Shown here piece by piece: positions 1-9,372 of a stretch of 64,000 nucleotides of DNA. This stretch comes from Rhodophyticola porphyridii (lineage in GTDB: Bacteria > Pseudomonadota > Alphaproteobacteria > Rhodobacterales > Rhodobacteraceae), in the NCBI RefSeq assembly GCF_003688285.1, contig NZ_RCNT01000006.1:186001-250000 (forward strand). The letters are read 5' to 3'. The notes below the pieces were generated by a model, which saw only the letters and a list, made by a program, of their open reading frames with translations, had not been told where the DNA came from and ran no database searches. Positions within the stretch are counted from its first letter, which is position 1; every line of letters begins with the position of its first letter. A program made the translations under genes and the position numbers.

Positions 1-28
1 GCCGCGATGGCCCCCGATGTGATGTCAT
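1..28 (-). CDS. start of a further operon gene, cut by window edge
   Basis: An ATG on the minus strand at 28 overlaps the stop codon of the next gene upstream (TGA at 27-25) in an ATGA arrangement, like the other junctions in this operon. Only nine residues (MTSHRGPSR) are visible, so the product cannot be named. The call rests on the overlap pattern alone. Confidence 0.25.
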
Positions 29-501
29 GGGTCTTCATCGCCGATTGTGTCTTTCTGCTCGGGCAGTTTCGGATTCGTCGGGACCTTCGGCAACAGGACC
101 GGCCAGGTGGTGTTGCCGATCGCATTCAGGGCATTGCCGACCTTCCAGACGCCATCGACACGGTCCAGGACCAGCCGGTTGGGATAGGCCGGGGCCAGGT
201 AGATGGCGTTGCGCAGGATGTGACTTGTATGCTCGCCCACGATCCGATCCGGTGTTTCAAACTCCGCCTGATCGGTCAGGCGGATGTAATGGGTTGCACG
301 ATGGGCTTTCAGCGAGGCCGAAAACCCTTCGAAACTGCGTCGTAGCTCGTCTTCATCTTCCATTCGCAACGTGCCCGACAGCGTCTGCATGACGTGGGGC
401 AGGGTAAAGTAGGGCCCGAATTTGCTGAAATCCCCTTCCAGCAGGGCGTCCGAAAGCACGTCGATCACGCGCTGGTATATCTCTCTCGCTTCCTCGCTCA
501 T
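25..501 (-). CDS. NTF2-like/SnoaL-type small protein (paralog A)
   Basis: This 158-residue soluble protein has no signal peptide or membrane segment. Its layout (N-terminal helices, a LPHV segment, then beta-rich YIRL and PDRIVGEH stretches) resembles NTF2-like/SnoaL folds; that assignment is by pattern, not by search. It is clearly paralogous to the gene ending at 890: both have IYQ near the start, LPHV, FxGF, PDRIxGEH and WPxLLPxV in the same order. Its ATG overlaps the stop of the upstream gene (ATGA at 501-498). The role is unknown; its place behind a thiolase suggests an accessory function in acyl-CoA breakdown, by context only. Confidence 0.75.
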   Translation of the reverse strand: MSEEAREIYQRVIDVLSDALLEGDFSKFGPYFTLPHVMQTLSGTLRMEDEDELRRSFEGFSASLKAHRATHYIRLTDQAEFETPDRIVGEHTSHILRNAIYLAPAYPNRLVLDRVDGVWKVGNALNAIGNTTWPVLLPKVPTNPKLPEQKDTIGDEDP

Positions 502-893
502 GATCGGTCCGTAGAGGTCATCCGGATTTCGCTGAGCTGGCTCAGGCTGATGACCGTGCAGGTCACGTTGTCGACATGGGCGCGCAGCTTGGTGCTGGGC
601 CAGATACCCTGCTGAAGCTCCAGAACCATCTCATTGCTGTAGGGGTCGATCACGTACTTGCCGCCGCGCAGGACACAGGCGGCATGGCGACCGTGGCGGC
701 GCAGGTCGTCGCGGGAGTGTGCGGCGGCCTCGGCCATGCGGCCGGGACCGTGGAGCCCGGGCTGCCGATCGGCGCTCCGCATGGTTTGCGGATCGTGCAT
801 CGCCGCGGCGACGGCGGCGACGGGGCCCTGCCGGAGCAAACCCGTCACTTCGCCGGGATCGGCCCGGCTGACATCTGCGGCGCGCTCGGTCAT
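498..893 (-). CDS. hypothetical protein between two NTF2-like paralogs
   Basis: This is an uncharacterised 131-residue protein. The start at 893 is chosen because its ATG overlaps the TGA of the upstream gene (ATGA at 893-890); a longer reading to 980 would overrun that gene. The N-terminal half is rich in Ala, Arg and His. The C-terminal half (GGKYVIDPYSNEMVLELQ onward) looks like a normal beta-rich fold. I recognise no family. Its overlaps on both sides mean it is translated as part of the thiolase operon. Confidence 0.6.
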   Translation of the reverse strand: MTERAADVSRADPGEVTGLLRQGPVAAVAAAMHDPQTMRSADRQPGLHGPGRMAEAAAHSRDDLRRHGRHAACVLRGGKYVIDPYSNEMVLELQQGIWPSTKLRAHVDNVTCTVISLSQLSEIRMTSTDRS

Positions 894-1318
894 GTGTTCA
901 CCCGCGGCAAGAGATCGGGCCACGCGATGTAGCGGGCATGGTGTCGCGAAACGGTGCAGCCCCAGACGTCTCCCCGCCATTCCAGGGACGCCGTATTGGA
1001 GAATCGCGGCACGACCAGAGAACTCCCCGACATGAGGAAGGTCTCGTGTTCGCCTTCGATGCGGTCCGGCCCGTCGAACCGCGCCCGGCGCGCGATCCGG
1101 ATATAGGCATCGACGCCATGACCGCGGAGCGCTCCGCAGAAGCCGTGAAACTGCCTCACAACATTTTCCCGGCTTTCCAGCAGCACCCGGAAGGTTTCCG
1201 TTTCGATGACATGGGGCAGGAAGATCCGCGCCGCGAAGGCATCCGAATCGGCGGCGAGCACGGCGGCGCCCATCTCGTCGAGGAAGGTCTGATAGATATC
1301 CAGCGCCTGAACGGTCAT
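890..1318 (-). CDS. NTF2-like/SnoaL-type small protein (paralog B)
   Basis: This 142-residue protein is a paralog of the gene at 25-501, sharing IYQ, FLPHV, a F-GF-x-G/A-xL segment, YIR, the [11 protein letters not shown] block and a WPDLLPRV end. The repeated architecture suggests a local duplication followed by divergence. It starts 27 bases after the thiolase stop, so it probably shares the transcript. No catalytic residues can be assigned; ligand binding or a small enzymatic role are both possible for an NTF2-like fold. Confidence 0.75.
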   Translation of the reverse strand: MTVQALDIYQTFLDEMGAAVLAADSDAFAARIFLPHVIETETFRVLLESRENVVRQFHGFCGALRGHGVDAYIRIARRARFDGPDRIEGEHETFLMSGSSLVVPRFSNTASLEWRGDVWGCTVSRHHARYIAWPDLLPRVNT

Positions 1319-1345
1319 GAAAACGCTCCGAGCGACCCTGCGGGC

Positions 1346-2557
1346 TTACACGCGTTCGATGATCGTGGCCGCGCCCATGCCGGAGGCGACACAGAGCGTG
1401 GCAAGCCCGGTTCCCTTGCCGCTACGCTCAAGCTCATCAAGCAGCGTACCGATGATCATCGCGCCTGTCGCGCCAAGCGGGTGGCCCATCGCAATGGCGC
1501 CGCCATTCACGTTGACCTTACCATGATCCACGTCAAAGGCCTGCATAAAGCGCAGCACGACCGACGAGAATGCCTCGTTGACCTCGAAGAGGTCGATATC
1601 CCCGATGCTCATGCCGCTGTCGGCGAGAATCTTTTCGGTCGCGGGCACCGGGCCGGTCAGCATGATCGTGGGGTCGGTACCGATCTTGCATGTGGCGCGG
1701 ATCCGGGCGCGGGGTTTCAGCCCGCGGGCTTCGCCAAACGCCTTGTTGCCGATCAGAAGCGCAGCGGAGCCATCGACGATGCCGGAGCTGTTGCCCGCGT
1801 GGTGGATATGGTTGATCGCCTCCAGATGAGGGTATTTCATCAATGCGATCTGGTCGAAGCCGGGCATCACCTCGCCCATCTCCTTGAACGCCGGTTTCAG
1901 GCTGCCGAGGGTCTGCATATCGGTGCCGGGGCGCATGTATTCATCGGTATCGAGGATGGTCAGCCCGTTGCGGTCCTTGACGGTGATGATCGAGCCGGCG
2001 AACCGGTTGTCGTCCCATGCAGCCTTGGCGCGCGCCTGGCTTTCCATGGCCAGCGCGTCGGCGTCGTCGCGGGAAAATCCGTACTCGGTGGCGATGATGT
2101 CGGCCGAGATCCCCTGCGGGACGAAATAGGTCTCCATCGCGATGGACGGATCGACCGCGATCGCCGCTCCGTCGCTGCCCATGGCGACGCGTCCCATCAT
2201 CTCGACGCCCCCTGCGATATAGGCGTCGCCACCCCCGCCGCGGACCTGATTGGCCGCAAGGTTGACCGCCTCCAGCCCGCTCGCGCAGAACCGGTTGATG
2301 GCGAGGCCGGGGATGCTTTCATCCAGATCGGAGGCCAGAACGGCGGTTCGTGCCAGACATCCGCCCTGTTCGCCGACCTGGGTGACATTGCCCCAGATCA
2401 CGTCTTCGACGGCATGACCGTCAAGGTTGTTGCGGTCCTTCAGGGCGTTGAGCGTAACGGCGGAGAGGCGCGCTGCGGTCACCTCGTGCAGGGCGCCATC
2501 CTTGCGGCCTTTGCCGCGCGGGGTGCGGATCGCGTCGTAGATATAGGCATCGGTCAT
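1346..2557 (-). CDS. acetyl-CoA C-acyltransferase (thiolase)
   Basis: A full-length 403-residue thiolase that should cleave 3-ketoacyl-CoA with CoA, the last step of beta-oxidation, in the cytoplasm. The nucleophilic cysteine lies in [11 protein letters not shown] (C91), the catalytic histidine in GHPLGATGA (H359) and the second cysteine in LCVASGMG (C389), so the active site looks intact. It starts five bases after the GST gene stop and belongs to the minus-strand operon headed by a MerR gene and an acyl-CoA dehydrogenase. That context favours a degradative (FadA-type) rather than biosynthetic role; the chain length handled is not readable from sequence. Confidence 0.95.
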   Translation of the reverse strand: MTDAYIYDAIRTPRGKGRKDGALHEVTAARLSAVTLNALKDRNNLDGHAVEDVIWGNVTQVGEQGGCLARTAVLASDLDESIPGLAINRFCASGLEAVNLAANQVRGGGGDAYIAGGVEMMGRVAMGSDGAAIAVDPSIAMETYFVPQGISADIIATEYGFSRDDADALAMESQARAKAAWDDNRFAGSIITVKDRNGLTILDTDEYMRPGTDMQTLGSLKPAFKEMGEVMPGFDQIALMKYPHLEAINHIHHAGNSSGIVDGSAALLIGNKAFGEARGLKPRARIRATCKIGTDPTIMLTGPVPATEKILADSGMSIGDIDLFEVNEAFSSVVLRFMQAFDVDHGKVNVNGGAIAMGHPLGATGAMIIGTLLDELERSGKGTGLATLCVASGMGAATIIERV

Positions 2558-2562
2558 GAGTA

Positions 2563-3207
2563 TCAGCTCCGAAGGTCTTGGCCCACCGTGGGGGCGGGCA
2601 TCAGGTCATAGGGATGTTGCCAGCCGGGTGTGGCGGCGATGGAGATCAGCCAGCGGTCGATATTCGGGTAATCGGCCCGCTCGAAGGTGAAGGGCTCAGA
2701 GTAGAAGAGGTATCCGGCGCAGGAGATATCGGCTATGGTAAGGCCGTTGCCCACCAGCCATTCGCGATCGGCCAGCGCGGTATTCATGACCTTCAGCGCC
2801 GATGCAAGGCGCGCGGCCATATACCCGTTCACATCCGCATTTCTCTTGGCTTCGGGAAGGAAGTTCATGTTGAAGCGCAAGGGGCCGGCGACCCCCGATA
2901 CCTTGTGATTGTCGAAAAAGATCCAGCGCAGGACCTCGCGCCGTTCGTCGGCGCTGGTTCCGCCCAGTTTACCGGTCTTCGAACTGATGTAATCAAGGAT
3001 CACACCGGATTGGGACAGGGTGATATCGCCGTCGACCAGCACGGGCACCTCGCCCATCGGGTTAAGCGCGCGGAATTCCGGTGTGCGGGTTTCGCCCGCG
3101 AAGAAATCGACGAAGACCGGCTCCCACTCAAGCTCTGCGAGTTCCAGCGCCAAAGCGGCCTTGTAGGCGTTGCCGCTTTCGGCAAAGCAATGAAGTTTCA
3201 TGGTCAT
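2563..3207 (-). CDS. glutathione S-transferase family protein
   Basis: A 214-residue GST with an N-terminal thioredoxin-like domain (residues 1-80, with the cis-proline motif GEVPVL and the glutathione gamma-Glu binding segment LSQSGVILDYI) and an all-helical C-terminal domain. The first ATG is preferred because GGAGGCG precedes it at good spacing; a second ATG lies two codons on. Such GSTs conjugate or isomerise electrophilic substrates with glutathione. Its position between an acyl-CoA dehydrogenase and a thiolase suggests work on catabolic intermediates, which is inference. Confidence 0.9.
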   Translation of the reverse strand: MTMKLHCFAESGNAYKAALALELAELEWEPVFVDFFAGETRTPEFRALNPMGEVPVLVDGDITLSQSGVILDYISSKTGKLGGTSADERREVLRWIFFDNHKVSGVAGPLRFNMNFLPEAKRNADVNGYMAARLASALKVMNTALADREWLVGNGLTIADISCAGYLFYSEPFTFERADYPNIDRWLISIAATPGWQHPYDLMPAPTVGQDLRS

Positions 3208-3346
3208 GTTTCGCGCCTCCCCCGCGCGGGGTCTTTATGATGCCAGATGGCGCGGGAGCAAACCCCCGCGCCATGCCTGCGCTTCTGAAACATGAGGTCG
3301 GCCCGTGAGGCGGCCCCTGTGTCTGTCTTGCCCGCGTCTGTTTTCA

Positions 3347-3559
3347 TCAGCGTTTGCGGTCTTCCAGTTCCGAATTGAACAATCTCAGCCGGGCGGTCAG
3401 GTTTTCCTCGTCGATCACACTGGCCCAGTTTTCGAACAGGAAAGACAGAAACTCGCCCGCGTCCAGACCCGCCTCCGCCGAAAGCGTCCGCAAGCGGCGG
3501 AACCCATCTTCGCTCATCGCGATGTTGGGGCGACGGGTCAGGCGGAGGCGTTTGGGCAT
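3347..3559 (-). CDS. small hypothetical protein, ribbon-helix-helix-like
   Basis: This 70-residue basic protein begins MPKRLRLTRRPNIAMSEDG and continues with two predicted helices, a pattern reminiscent of ribbon-helix-helix DNA-binding proteins. It sits 27 bases downstream of the acyl-CoA dehydrogenase stop, in the same orientation and before the GST gene, so it is probably co-transcribed. A regulatory role is a guess; no family is recognised with certainty. Confidence 0.6.
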   Translation of the reverse strand: MPKRLRLTRRPNIAMSEDGFRRLRTLSAEAGLDAGEFLSFLFENWASVIDEENLTARLRLFNSELEDRKR

Positions 3560-3586
3560 ATCTGCATCTTTCCTGCGTTCAGGCCA

Positions 3587-5365
3587 TCAGAAATTGGCCG
3601 CCTCCAGTGCCATCACCGTGTCCCCGCCCGACTGGATGCGTACCAGATGTGTGGCGGTCATCGGCAATTGACGGGCCATGTAGAACCGGCCCGTGGCCAG
3701 TTTTGTCTCATAGAAATCAGGGTCGGAGGTGCCGGTTTCAAGGGCCGTCAGTGCCGCCTTGGCCATCTGCGCCCACATCAGGCCCAGGCAGACATGCCCG
3801 AACAGATGCATGAAATCATAGGAGCCCGACAAGGCGTTGTTGGGGTTCTTCATGCCTTCCTGCATGAAGTACATCCCCGCCGCCTGCAGATCCTTCGAGG
3901 CCGCCTTCAGCGGATCGAGGAAATCGGCCTTCAGCGCGGCATTGTGCTCGTTCTTCTTGAGGAAGTCCTTCACCAGATCGAAGAAGGCCATCACATGCTT
4001 GCCGCCGTCCTGAGACAGTTTGCGGCCGACAAGATCAAGCGCCTGCACGCCGTTGGCGCCTTCGTAGATCATGGCGATCCGCGCATCCCGGGTGAACTGG
4101 GACATGCCCCATTCCTCGATATAGCCGTGGCCGCCATAGACCTGCTGGGCCAGCACGGTCATGTCATAGCCCTGATCTGTCAGGAACCCCTTGATCACAG
4201 GTGTCAGCAGCGAAACCAGGCCGTCGGCGGACGCATCTTCACCCCGATGGGCCCGGTCGATCAGCGTGGCCCCCCAAAGCAGAAACGCCCGGCCACCCTC
4301 GGTGAAGCTTTTCTGGGCCATCAGCGAACGGCGGATATCGGGATGGACGATCAGCGGGTCGGCGGGGCCGTCCGGGTTCTTCGGTCCGGTCACGTCCCGG
4401 CCCTGCAAGCGGTCCTTGGCGTATTCCAGTGCGTTTTGGAACGCCGCCTCGGCTTGCGCCAGGCCCTGCATGCCGACACCGATGCGCGCTTCGTTCATCA
4501 TCGTGAACATGGCGCGCATGCCCTTGTGCTCCTCGCCAAGCAGATAGCCGGTCGCTTCGTCATAATTCATGACGCAGGTGGAGTTGCCGTGGATGCCCAT
4601 CTTCTCTTCGATCTTGCCACAGCTCACGCCGTTGCGGGCGCCAAGCGAGCCGTCTTCGTTCACGAGGAATTTCGGCACGATGAACAATGACACACCCTTG
4701 ATGCCTTCGGGGCCGCCGACAATCTTGCCCAGCACCAGATGGATGATGTTGTCGGCCATGTCGTGTTCGCCGGCGGAGATGAAGATCTTCTGCCCGGTGA
4801 TCTTGTAGCTGCCATCGGCCTGCGGTTCGGCCTTGGTGCGCATCAGACCCAGATCGGTGCCGCAATGGGGCTCCGTCAGGTTCATGGTGCCGGTCCAGTC
4901 GCAGGAGACCATCTTGGGCAGATAGGTGTTTTTCTGTTCTTCGGTTCCATGGACCAGAATGGCCGAGGCCGCGCCATGGGTCAGACCCTGATACATGGTG
5001 AAGGCCTGATTGGCGGCAGAGAACATTTCCCCCACGGCGGTGCCGAGCACATAGGGCATGTTCTGGCCACCATATTCCTCGGGCATGTCCAGGCCCGGCC
5101 AGCCGCCTTCCTTCATCTGCGCGAACGCGTCCTTGAAGCCTGTGGGCGTGTAGACGACACCGTTTTCCATCCGGCAGCCTTCGGTGTCGCCAACCGTGTT
5201 GAGCGGGGTCAGCACCTCGCTCGCGATCTTGCCGGCCTCGTCCAGAACCGCGCCGGTGAAGTCGCGCTCCATTTCGTCATAGCCCGGAATGTCCTGTGCC
5301 GAGATATCGAGAACCTCGTGCAGGATGAACTGCATGTCTTTGGTGGGGGCGGTGTAGCTTGGCAT
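3587..5365 (-). CDS. acyl-CoA dehydrogenase, DmdC-like (592 aa)
   Basis: This long-form acyl-CoA dehydrogenase has a DmdC/AcdA-type C-terminal extension. Known relatives in roseobacters oxidise 3-methylmercaptopropionyl-CoA (DmdC) or ordinary acyl-CoAs with FAD. Visible motifs are the FAD/substrate-binding [13 protein letters not shown] block near residue 165, the [13 protein letters not shown] block, and [12 protein letters not shown] with E435 at the position expected for the catalytic base. The length equals that of known DmdC proteins (about 590 residues, against about 380 for short acyl-CoA dehydrogenases). No dmdB or dmdD lies nearby in the window, so general beta-oxidation is an equally possible role. 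Confidence 0.92.
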   Translation of the reverse strand: MPSYTAPTKDMQFILHEVLDISAQDIPGYDEMERDFTGAVLDEAGKIASEVLTPLNTVGDTEGCRMENGVVYTPTGFKDAFAQMKEGGWPGLDMPEEYGGQNMPYVLGTAVGEMFSAANQAFTMYQGLTHGAASAILVHGTEEQKNTYLPKMVSCDWTGTMNLTEPHCGTDLGLMRTKAEPQADGSYKITGQKIFISAGEHDMADNIIHLVLGKIVGGPEGIKGVSLFIVPKFLVNEDGSLGARNGVSCGKIEEKMGIHGNSTCVMNYDEATGYLLGEEHKGMRAMFTMMNEARIGVGMQGLAQAEAAFQNALEYAKDRLQGRDVTGPKNPDGPADPLIVHPDIRRSLMAQKSFTEGGRAFLLWGATLIDRAHRGEDASADGLVSLLTPVIKGFLTDQGYDMTVLAQQVYGGHGYIEEWGMSQFTRDARIAMIYEGANGVQALDLVGRKLSQDGGKHVMAFFDLVKDFLKKNEHNAALKADFLDPLKAASKDLQAAGMYFMQEGMKNPNNALSGSYDFMHLFGHVCLGLMWAQMAKAALTALETGTSDPDFYETKLATGRFYMARQLPMTATHLVRIQSGGDTVMALEAANF

Positions 5366-5402
5366 CTTCTGTAAATCCTCCCGGACGGTCGTGTTTCGGC
5401 GT

Positions 5403-5804
5403 TTACTCGGCTGCGTCTTTGGCAGTGGTCACATTCGTCAGCATGTCCTCGACAAGGCTCATCTGCGATTTGAGATCTGCGATTGCGAGGTCAAGCTCGG
5501 CGCGCTGACGCTCCATGTCGGCCAGCCGGTCGCCCGCGACATCAAGCGTCCGCGAAAGCTGCGTGGCCTGCTGGTCGCCGGCATAGTAAAGATCGAGAAG
5601 CTGGCGGATCTCCTCCAGGCTGAAGCCGAAGCGCTTGCCGCGCAGGATCAGTTTCAGCCGTGCCCGGTCGCGGCGGGTAAAAAGGCGTTTCTGGCCTTCC
5701 CGGATCGGAAACAGCAGTTCCTTGGACTCGTAAAAACGGAGCGTCCGGGGCGTTACCTCGAACGTATCGCACATCTGGCGGATGGTCATGGTCTCTTCGG
5801 TCAT
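5403..5804 (-). CDS. MerR-family transcriptional regulator (paralog 1)
   Basis: A 133-residue MerR regulator with an N-terminal winged HTH ([17 protein letters not shown]) and a C-terminal coiled coil (about residues 85-130). The start at 5804 is chosen because GAGGG sits five bases upstream; a longer reading to 5909 lacks such a site. No cysteine cluster is present, so it is not a metal sensor; MerR proteins of this type in beta-oxidation loci probably sense an acyl-CoA. It ends 37 bases before the acyl-CoA dehydrogenase gene and probably heads and controls that operon. It closely resembles the MerR at 6522-6893. Confidence 0.92.
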   Translation of the reverse strand: MTEETMTIRQMCDTFEVTPRTLRFYESKELLFPIREGQKRLFTRRDRARLKLILRGKRFGFSLEEIRQLLDLYYAGDQQATQLSRTLDVAGDRLADMERQRAELDLAIADLKSQMSLVEDMLTNVTTAKDAAE

Positions 5805-6021
5805 GAGATCCCTCATTGCATAAAACATCGATTCTGGCTCCTGATGTGCGCGGACCGGATCTTTTCTACAAGCAAAGCTTACGTTGACGTAAACGGAACG
5901 TTGCGTCACTTCATGATTGACGAAAGGTCAGGAAAGATGACGCAGGGTCAGGCGCAATATCTGCAAAAGCCGGATTTGGCGCCAAACCCCTTGCAGGTAA
6001 GGAAAACCCTACCTTCCGATG

Positions 6022-6525
6022 TCATTCGCGGATCAGCCTGAGCGGGTTCGGGGACAGATGCCAGAACTGCCCGTCAGGGGTCAGAAAGCGCCATCCGGTC
6101 CCGGTCCACTGATATCCTGCGATCCAGCGATGGTGCGATGCGGTGGGTTCCAGATCGGCCGGATCCATCAGCGTCCCCAGGGGAACGGTGCCCAGCAACT
6201 CGCCAGGTGCGGCCCAGATCTCCATGACAGTGCGCTCCGGCGTGGGCACCCCTTCGAGCAGGTTCAGACCGGGGTTTCCGACCAGCACATATTGTCCGTC
6301 CGCTGACGGGTGGACATTGCGCCGCCAGCCGGGAATTTCCCAGGTATCCTCGATCCCGCTGACAGGCTCGATCCGGACCAGGTCGCGCGCCAAAACGCCG
6401 GTTACATGCACCCGGGTTTCGGTGATGAAGAAATACTGCGCAGGAGGGGGCAGCGGCTCATCCGCCAGCGCCGGGACCGCAGACGCAAGAAAGGCCACCG
6501 CCCAATGCAGGGAGCGCGGGCTCAT
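6022..6525 (-). CDS. exported hypothetical protein
   Basis: A 167-residue protein with a clear Sec signal peptide (hydrophobic HWAVAFLASAVPALA, probable cleavage after ALA near residue 21). The mature part is rich in Trp and Gly (for example HHRWIAGYQWTGTGWRFL) and may form a beta-rich periplasmic domain. No family is recognised. Its ATG overlaps the TGA of the upstream MerR gene (ATGA at 6525-6522), so the two are translationally coupled. Confidence 0.75.
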   Translation of the reverse strand: MSPRSLHWAVAFLASAVPALADEPLPPPAQYFFITETRVHVTGVLARDLVRIEPVSGIEDTWEIPGWRRNVHPSADGQYVLVGNPGLNLLEGVPTPERTVMEIWAAPGELLGTVPLGTLMDPADLEPTASHHRWIAGYQWTGTGWRFLTPDGQFWHLSPNPLRLIRE

Positions 6526-6893
6526 GACCCGCCGGCCGCCGTCGCATCGCGAAGCGCCTGCAATTCGGCGATGATCTCGTCCAGCTCGTTCCGGCGCTGG
6601 TCAAGCTCCGCCAGCTGCCTGTCGGCCATGGCAAGCCACGCGTCCCTTTGCAGCTTGCCTTCGGGGTCCGCGTCATAGAGCTCAAGCCACTGTCGGATTT
6701 CCTCAAGGCTGAACCCAAAACGCCGCCCGCGCAGAATCAGCGTCATCCGGGCGACCTCGCGGGGGCCGTAGAAACGGGCGCGGCCATCGCGCTCAGGTGC
6801 CAGAAGCTCGATATACTCGTAATGGCGCAGGGTGCGCGGCGTCACCTCGAAGCGGGTGCACATCTGCTTGAAATCCAGCCGGTCGTCTGACAT
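6522..6893 (-). CDS. MerR-family transcriptional regulator (paralog 2)
   Basis: A 123-residue MerR regulator with an N-terminal winged helix ([20 protein letters not shown]) and a C-terminal coiled coil. It shares long identical stretches with the MerR at 5403-5804, notably FEVTPRTLR and [11 protein letters not shown], so the two arose by duplication. No metal-binding cysteines are seen. It is coupled to the exported protein downstream. Its target may be that gene, its own promoter or the beta-oxidation operon. Confidence 0.9.
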   Translation of the reverse strand: MSDDRLDFKQMCTRFEVTPRTLRHYEYIELLAPERDGRARFYGPREVARMTLILRGRRFGFSLEEIRQWLELYDADPEGKLQRDAWLAMADRQLAELDQRRNELDEIIAELQALRDATAAGGS

Positions 6894-7052
6894 CGCTTGA
6901 TCTAAGTGGTTGTTGCCGTCACGTCATTTCTGCACCAGCCGCCACGCGAATGCAAAGCGATGTTATGGCTTGCACCCGGGCCCGGGCTTCTGAAAACCTG
7001 TCGGCCCGTGCTCAGGGTCCGCGCAGCCGGCCCCGGAATAAGGACAGAAGAG

Positions 7053-7505
7053 ATGGCGACGACGTCAGAGGACAAGGCCCGGATCGCCCGGCAATTCATC
7101 GAGGCGATTCCGTTTTCCAAGGCGCTGAGGATGCATCTGGACGAGATCGGGGAGGGGCTTGCCGCCATTTCGATGCCCTATGACGCGGCTTTGGTGGGCG
7201 ATCCCAGAACCGGCGTGATCCATGGCGGTGCGGTATCGGCCCTGATGGATACCTGCGGCGGCGCGGCGGTGATGAGCCATGCGGATGCGCCGGCCGGCAC
7301 GGCCACGATCGATCTGAGGATCGACTACATGCGTCCGGCCACCCCCGGTCAGCGGATCGTGGCTCGGGCGGAATGCTATCACGTCACCCGCAGCGTGGCC
7401 TTCGTGCGCGCCCAGGCCTTCGACGAGGACGAGACCCGGCCGGTGGCCGCGGCCACCGGCGCGTTCACCATCGAACAGGCCCGGACGCCGGAGCGCGCGC
7501 CATGA
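7053..7505 (+). CDS. PaaI-type hot-dog thioesterase (first of pair)
   Basis: A 150-residue single hot-dog-fold protein of the PaaI family, which hydrolyses acyl- or aryl-CoA thioesters in the cytoplasm. The family motif HGGAVSALMDTCGG is present near residue 54, followed by the beta-strand TIDLRIDYMRP. The start at 7053 follows AGGACAGAAGAG; an upstream in-frame start at 6906 would lie in the intergenic region and lacks conserved sequence. The stop overlaps the next gene start (ATGA), and that gene is a second thioesterase, so the two may form a heteromeric enzyme. Confidence 0.9.
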   Translation: MATTSEDKARIARQFIEAIPFSKALRMHLDEIGEGLAAISMPYDAALVGDPRTGVIHGGAVSALMDTCGGAAVMSHADAPAGTATIDLRIDYMRPATPGQRIVARAECYHVTRSVAFVRAQAFDEDETRPVAAATGAFTIEQARTPERAP

Positions 7506-8011
7506 GCCGCCCCCGCCCCGAGCCCGTGCATCTGATCAAGCAGCGGCGCGACGCGGCGCTGTCGGCGCTTGTCGACGGGGTGCCGTATATCCGCACGATG
7601 GGGATCACCTTCGACCGGCGCGGCGACGAGTTGACCGGGGTGCTCAACTATGACGACAAGCTGATCGGCAATCCGTTTCTGCCGGCCCTGCATGGCGGGG
7701 CCACGGCGGCGTTTCTGGAGACGACGGCGATCATCGAACTGAGTTTCCAGATTCTGTGGGACGAGATCGAAAGCGGCCGTCTGGAGGGCGGGGCGCTGAC
7801 GCCGGAGACCCTGCCGCGCCTGCCAAAGACAATTGATTTCACCGTCGACTACCTGCGCTCGGGCCTACCGCGGGACGCCTATGCACGCGCTCGGGTCAAC
7901 CGCAGCGGGCGGCGTTACGCTTCGGTCCATGTGGAGGCGTGGCAGGACAACCGTTCGCGACTTTTCGCCCAGGCCACGGGGCATTTCCTGATGCCGGGCC
8001 GGTCAAACTAG
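7502..8011 (+). CDS. PaaI-type hot-dog thioesterase (second of pair)
   Basis: A 169-residue hot-dog-fold protein with PALHGGATAAFLETTA as the thioesterase signature and TIDFTVDYLRSG as the following strand. It has a longer insertion (about residues 85-110) than its neighbour. The start is fixed by the ATGA overlap at 7502-7505. The MATE exporter starts one base after its stop, so all three genes should share an mRNA. The substrate is unknown. Confidence 0.9.
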   Translation: MSRPRPEPVHLIKQRRDAALSALVDGVPYIRTMGITFDRRGDELTGVLNYDDKLIGNPFLPALHGGATAAFLETTAIIELSFQILWDEIESGRLEGGALTPETLPRLPKTIDFTVDYLRSGLPRDAYARARVNRSGRRYASVHVEAWQDNRSRLFAQATGHFLMPGRSN

Positions 8012-8012
8012 G

Positions 8013-9338
8013 GTGCTGGCGTCGCAGGTCCCGGCCCAGCCCCTCAGCCATCGCCGGGTTCTGAAAATCGCGCTGCCCGTGGTGTTGTCCAATGCGACCG
8101 TGCCGATCCTCGGTGCCGTGGACACCGGTGTGGTCGGGCAACTGGGGGAGGCCGCGCCGATCGGCGCGGTGGGCATCGGCGCGATCATCCTGTCCACGAT
8201 CTACTGGATTTTCGGGTTCCTGCGGATGGGCACGGTGGGATTGACCGGGCAGGCCATCGGCGCGCGTAACGCTGCCGAGGTCTCGGCGCTGCTCAGCCGG
8301 GTTCTGATGATCGCCGGGGCGGCGGGGCTGATGCTGATCGCGCTGCAGGGCCCGATTTTCCGGGCTGCGTTTCTGATCGCTCCGGCCAGCGCCGAGGTCG
8401 AGGCGCTGGCCCGGGACTACATGGCGATCCGAATCTTTTCCGCCCCCGCCGCTATTGCGATCTATGGGCTGACCGGCTGGATGATTGCCCATGAACGCAC
8501 CACCGGCATGCTGGTTCTGCAATTGGGGATGAACCTGCTGAACATCCTGCTGAGCATCTTTTTCGTGCTTGGCCTCGGCTGGGGCGTGCAGGGCGTCGCG
8601 CTAGGGACATTCGTCTCGGAATGGGCGGGGTTCGCGCTGGGCCTGTGGCTTTGCCGGGGGGCGTTCCGGCGGCCCGCATGGCGCGACTGGCCAAGGGTTT
8701 TCGACCGGGCGCGGCTGATCCACATGGCCATGGTGAACACCGATATTCTGATTCGCTCGGTCATCTTGATGGCGGGGTTCACATCGTTTCTGTTCATCGG
8801 CGCCGATTTCGGTGACGTGCCTTTGGCGGCCAATCAGATCCTGATGCAGTTCATGTATATCACCGCCTATGCGATGGACGGGTTTGCCTTTGCCGCCGAG
8901 GCTCTGGTGGGGCAGGCGATGGGTGCGCGGGCGATGGGCCGGCTGAGACGCAGCGCGCTGCTGACCGGGGTCTGGGGGCTGATGATCTGCATCGCGATGG
9001 CCGTTGGCTTCGCGCTGCTTGGCGGCTGGATGATCGATGTGATGACCACCGCGCCCGAGGTCCGGGCGGAGGCGCGGACCTACCTGCCATGGATGGTGGC
9101 CGCGCCGCTGGTGGGCTGTGCGGCCTGGATGCTGGACGGGATCTTCATCGGCGCGACCCGTAGCCGAGACATGCGCAACATGATGATCCTGTCGGGGCTG
9201 GTCTATCTGGTCGCGCTCTGGGCACTGGTGCCGGCCTTCGGCAATCACGGGCTCTGGGCGGCGCTGCTGGTGTTTTTCACCGCTCGCGGGGTGAGCCTCG
9301 CCGCGCGCTATCCGGCACTGGAACGGGCGGCGGGGTAG
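8013..9338 (+). CDS. MATE-family efflux transporter (DinF-like)
   Basis: A 441-residue polytopic membrane protein with about twelve predicted helices in two homologous halves, typical of MATE exporters that expel drugs or metabolites in exchange for Na+ or H+. The N-terminus (LKIALPVVLSNATVPILGAVDT) carries the DinF-subgroup signature. Translation starts with GTG at 8013, one base after the thioesterase stop. The gene converges on pyrD; I see no strong T-tailed terminator in the 34-base gap. Confidence 0.93.
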   Translation: MLASQVPAQPLSHRRVLKIALPVVLSNATVPILGAVDTGVVGQLGEAAPIGAVGIGAIILSTIYWIFGFLRMGTVGLTGQAIGARNAAEVSALLSRVLMIAGAAGLMLIALQGPIFRAAFLIAPASAEVEALARDYMAIRIFSAPAAIAIYGLTGWMIAHERTTGMLVLQLGMNLLNILLSIFFVLGLGWGVQGVALGTFVSEWAGFALGLWLCRGAFRRPAWRDWPRVFDRARLIHMAMVNTDILIRSVILMAGFTSFLFIGADFGDVPLAANQILMQFMYITAYAMDGFAFAAEALVGQAMGARAMGRLRRSALLTGVWGLMICIAMAVGFALLGGWMIDVMTTAPEVRAEARTYLPWMVAAPLVGCAAWMLDGIFIGATRSRDMRNMMILSGLVYLVALWALVPAFGNHGLWAALLVFFTARGVSLAARYPALERAAG

Positions 9339-9372
9339 GGGTGCCCCGGGGGTGGGGTGAGCTGTGCCGACC

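Noticed and set aside
938-2611. 557-codon plus-strand open frame
   Set aside because: It lies opposite the thiolase and NTF2-like genes, has the His/Asp/Arg-rich composition of a high-GC antisense frame, and has no ribosome site.
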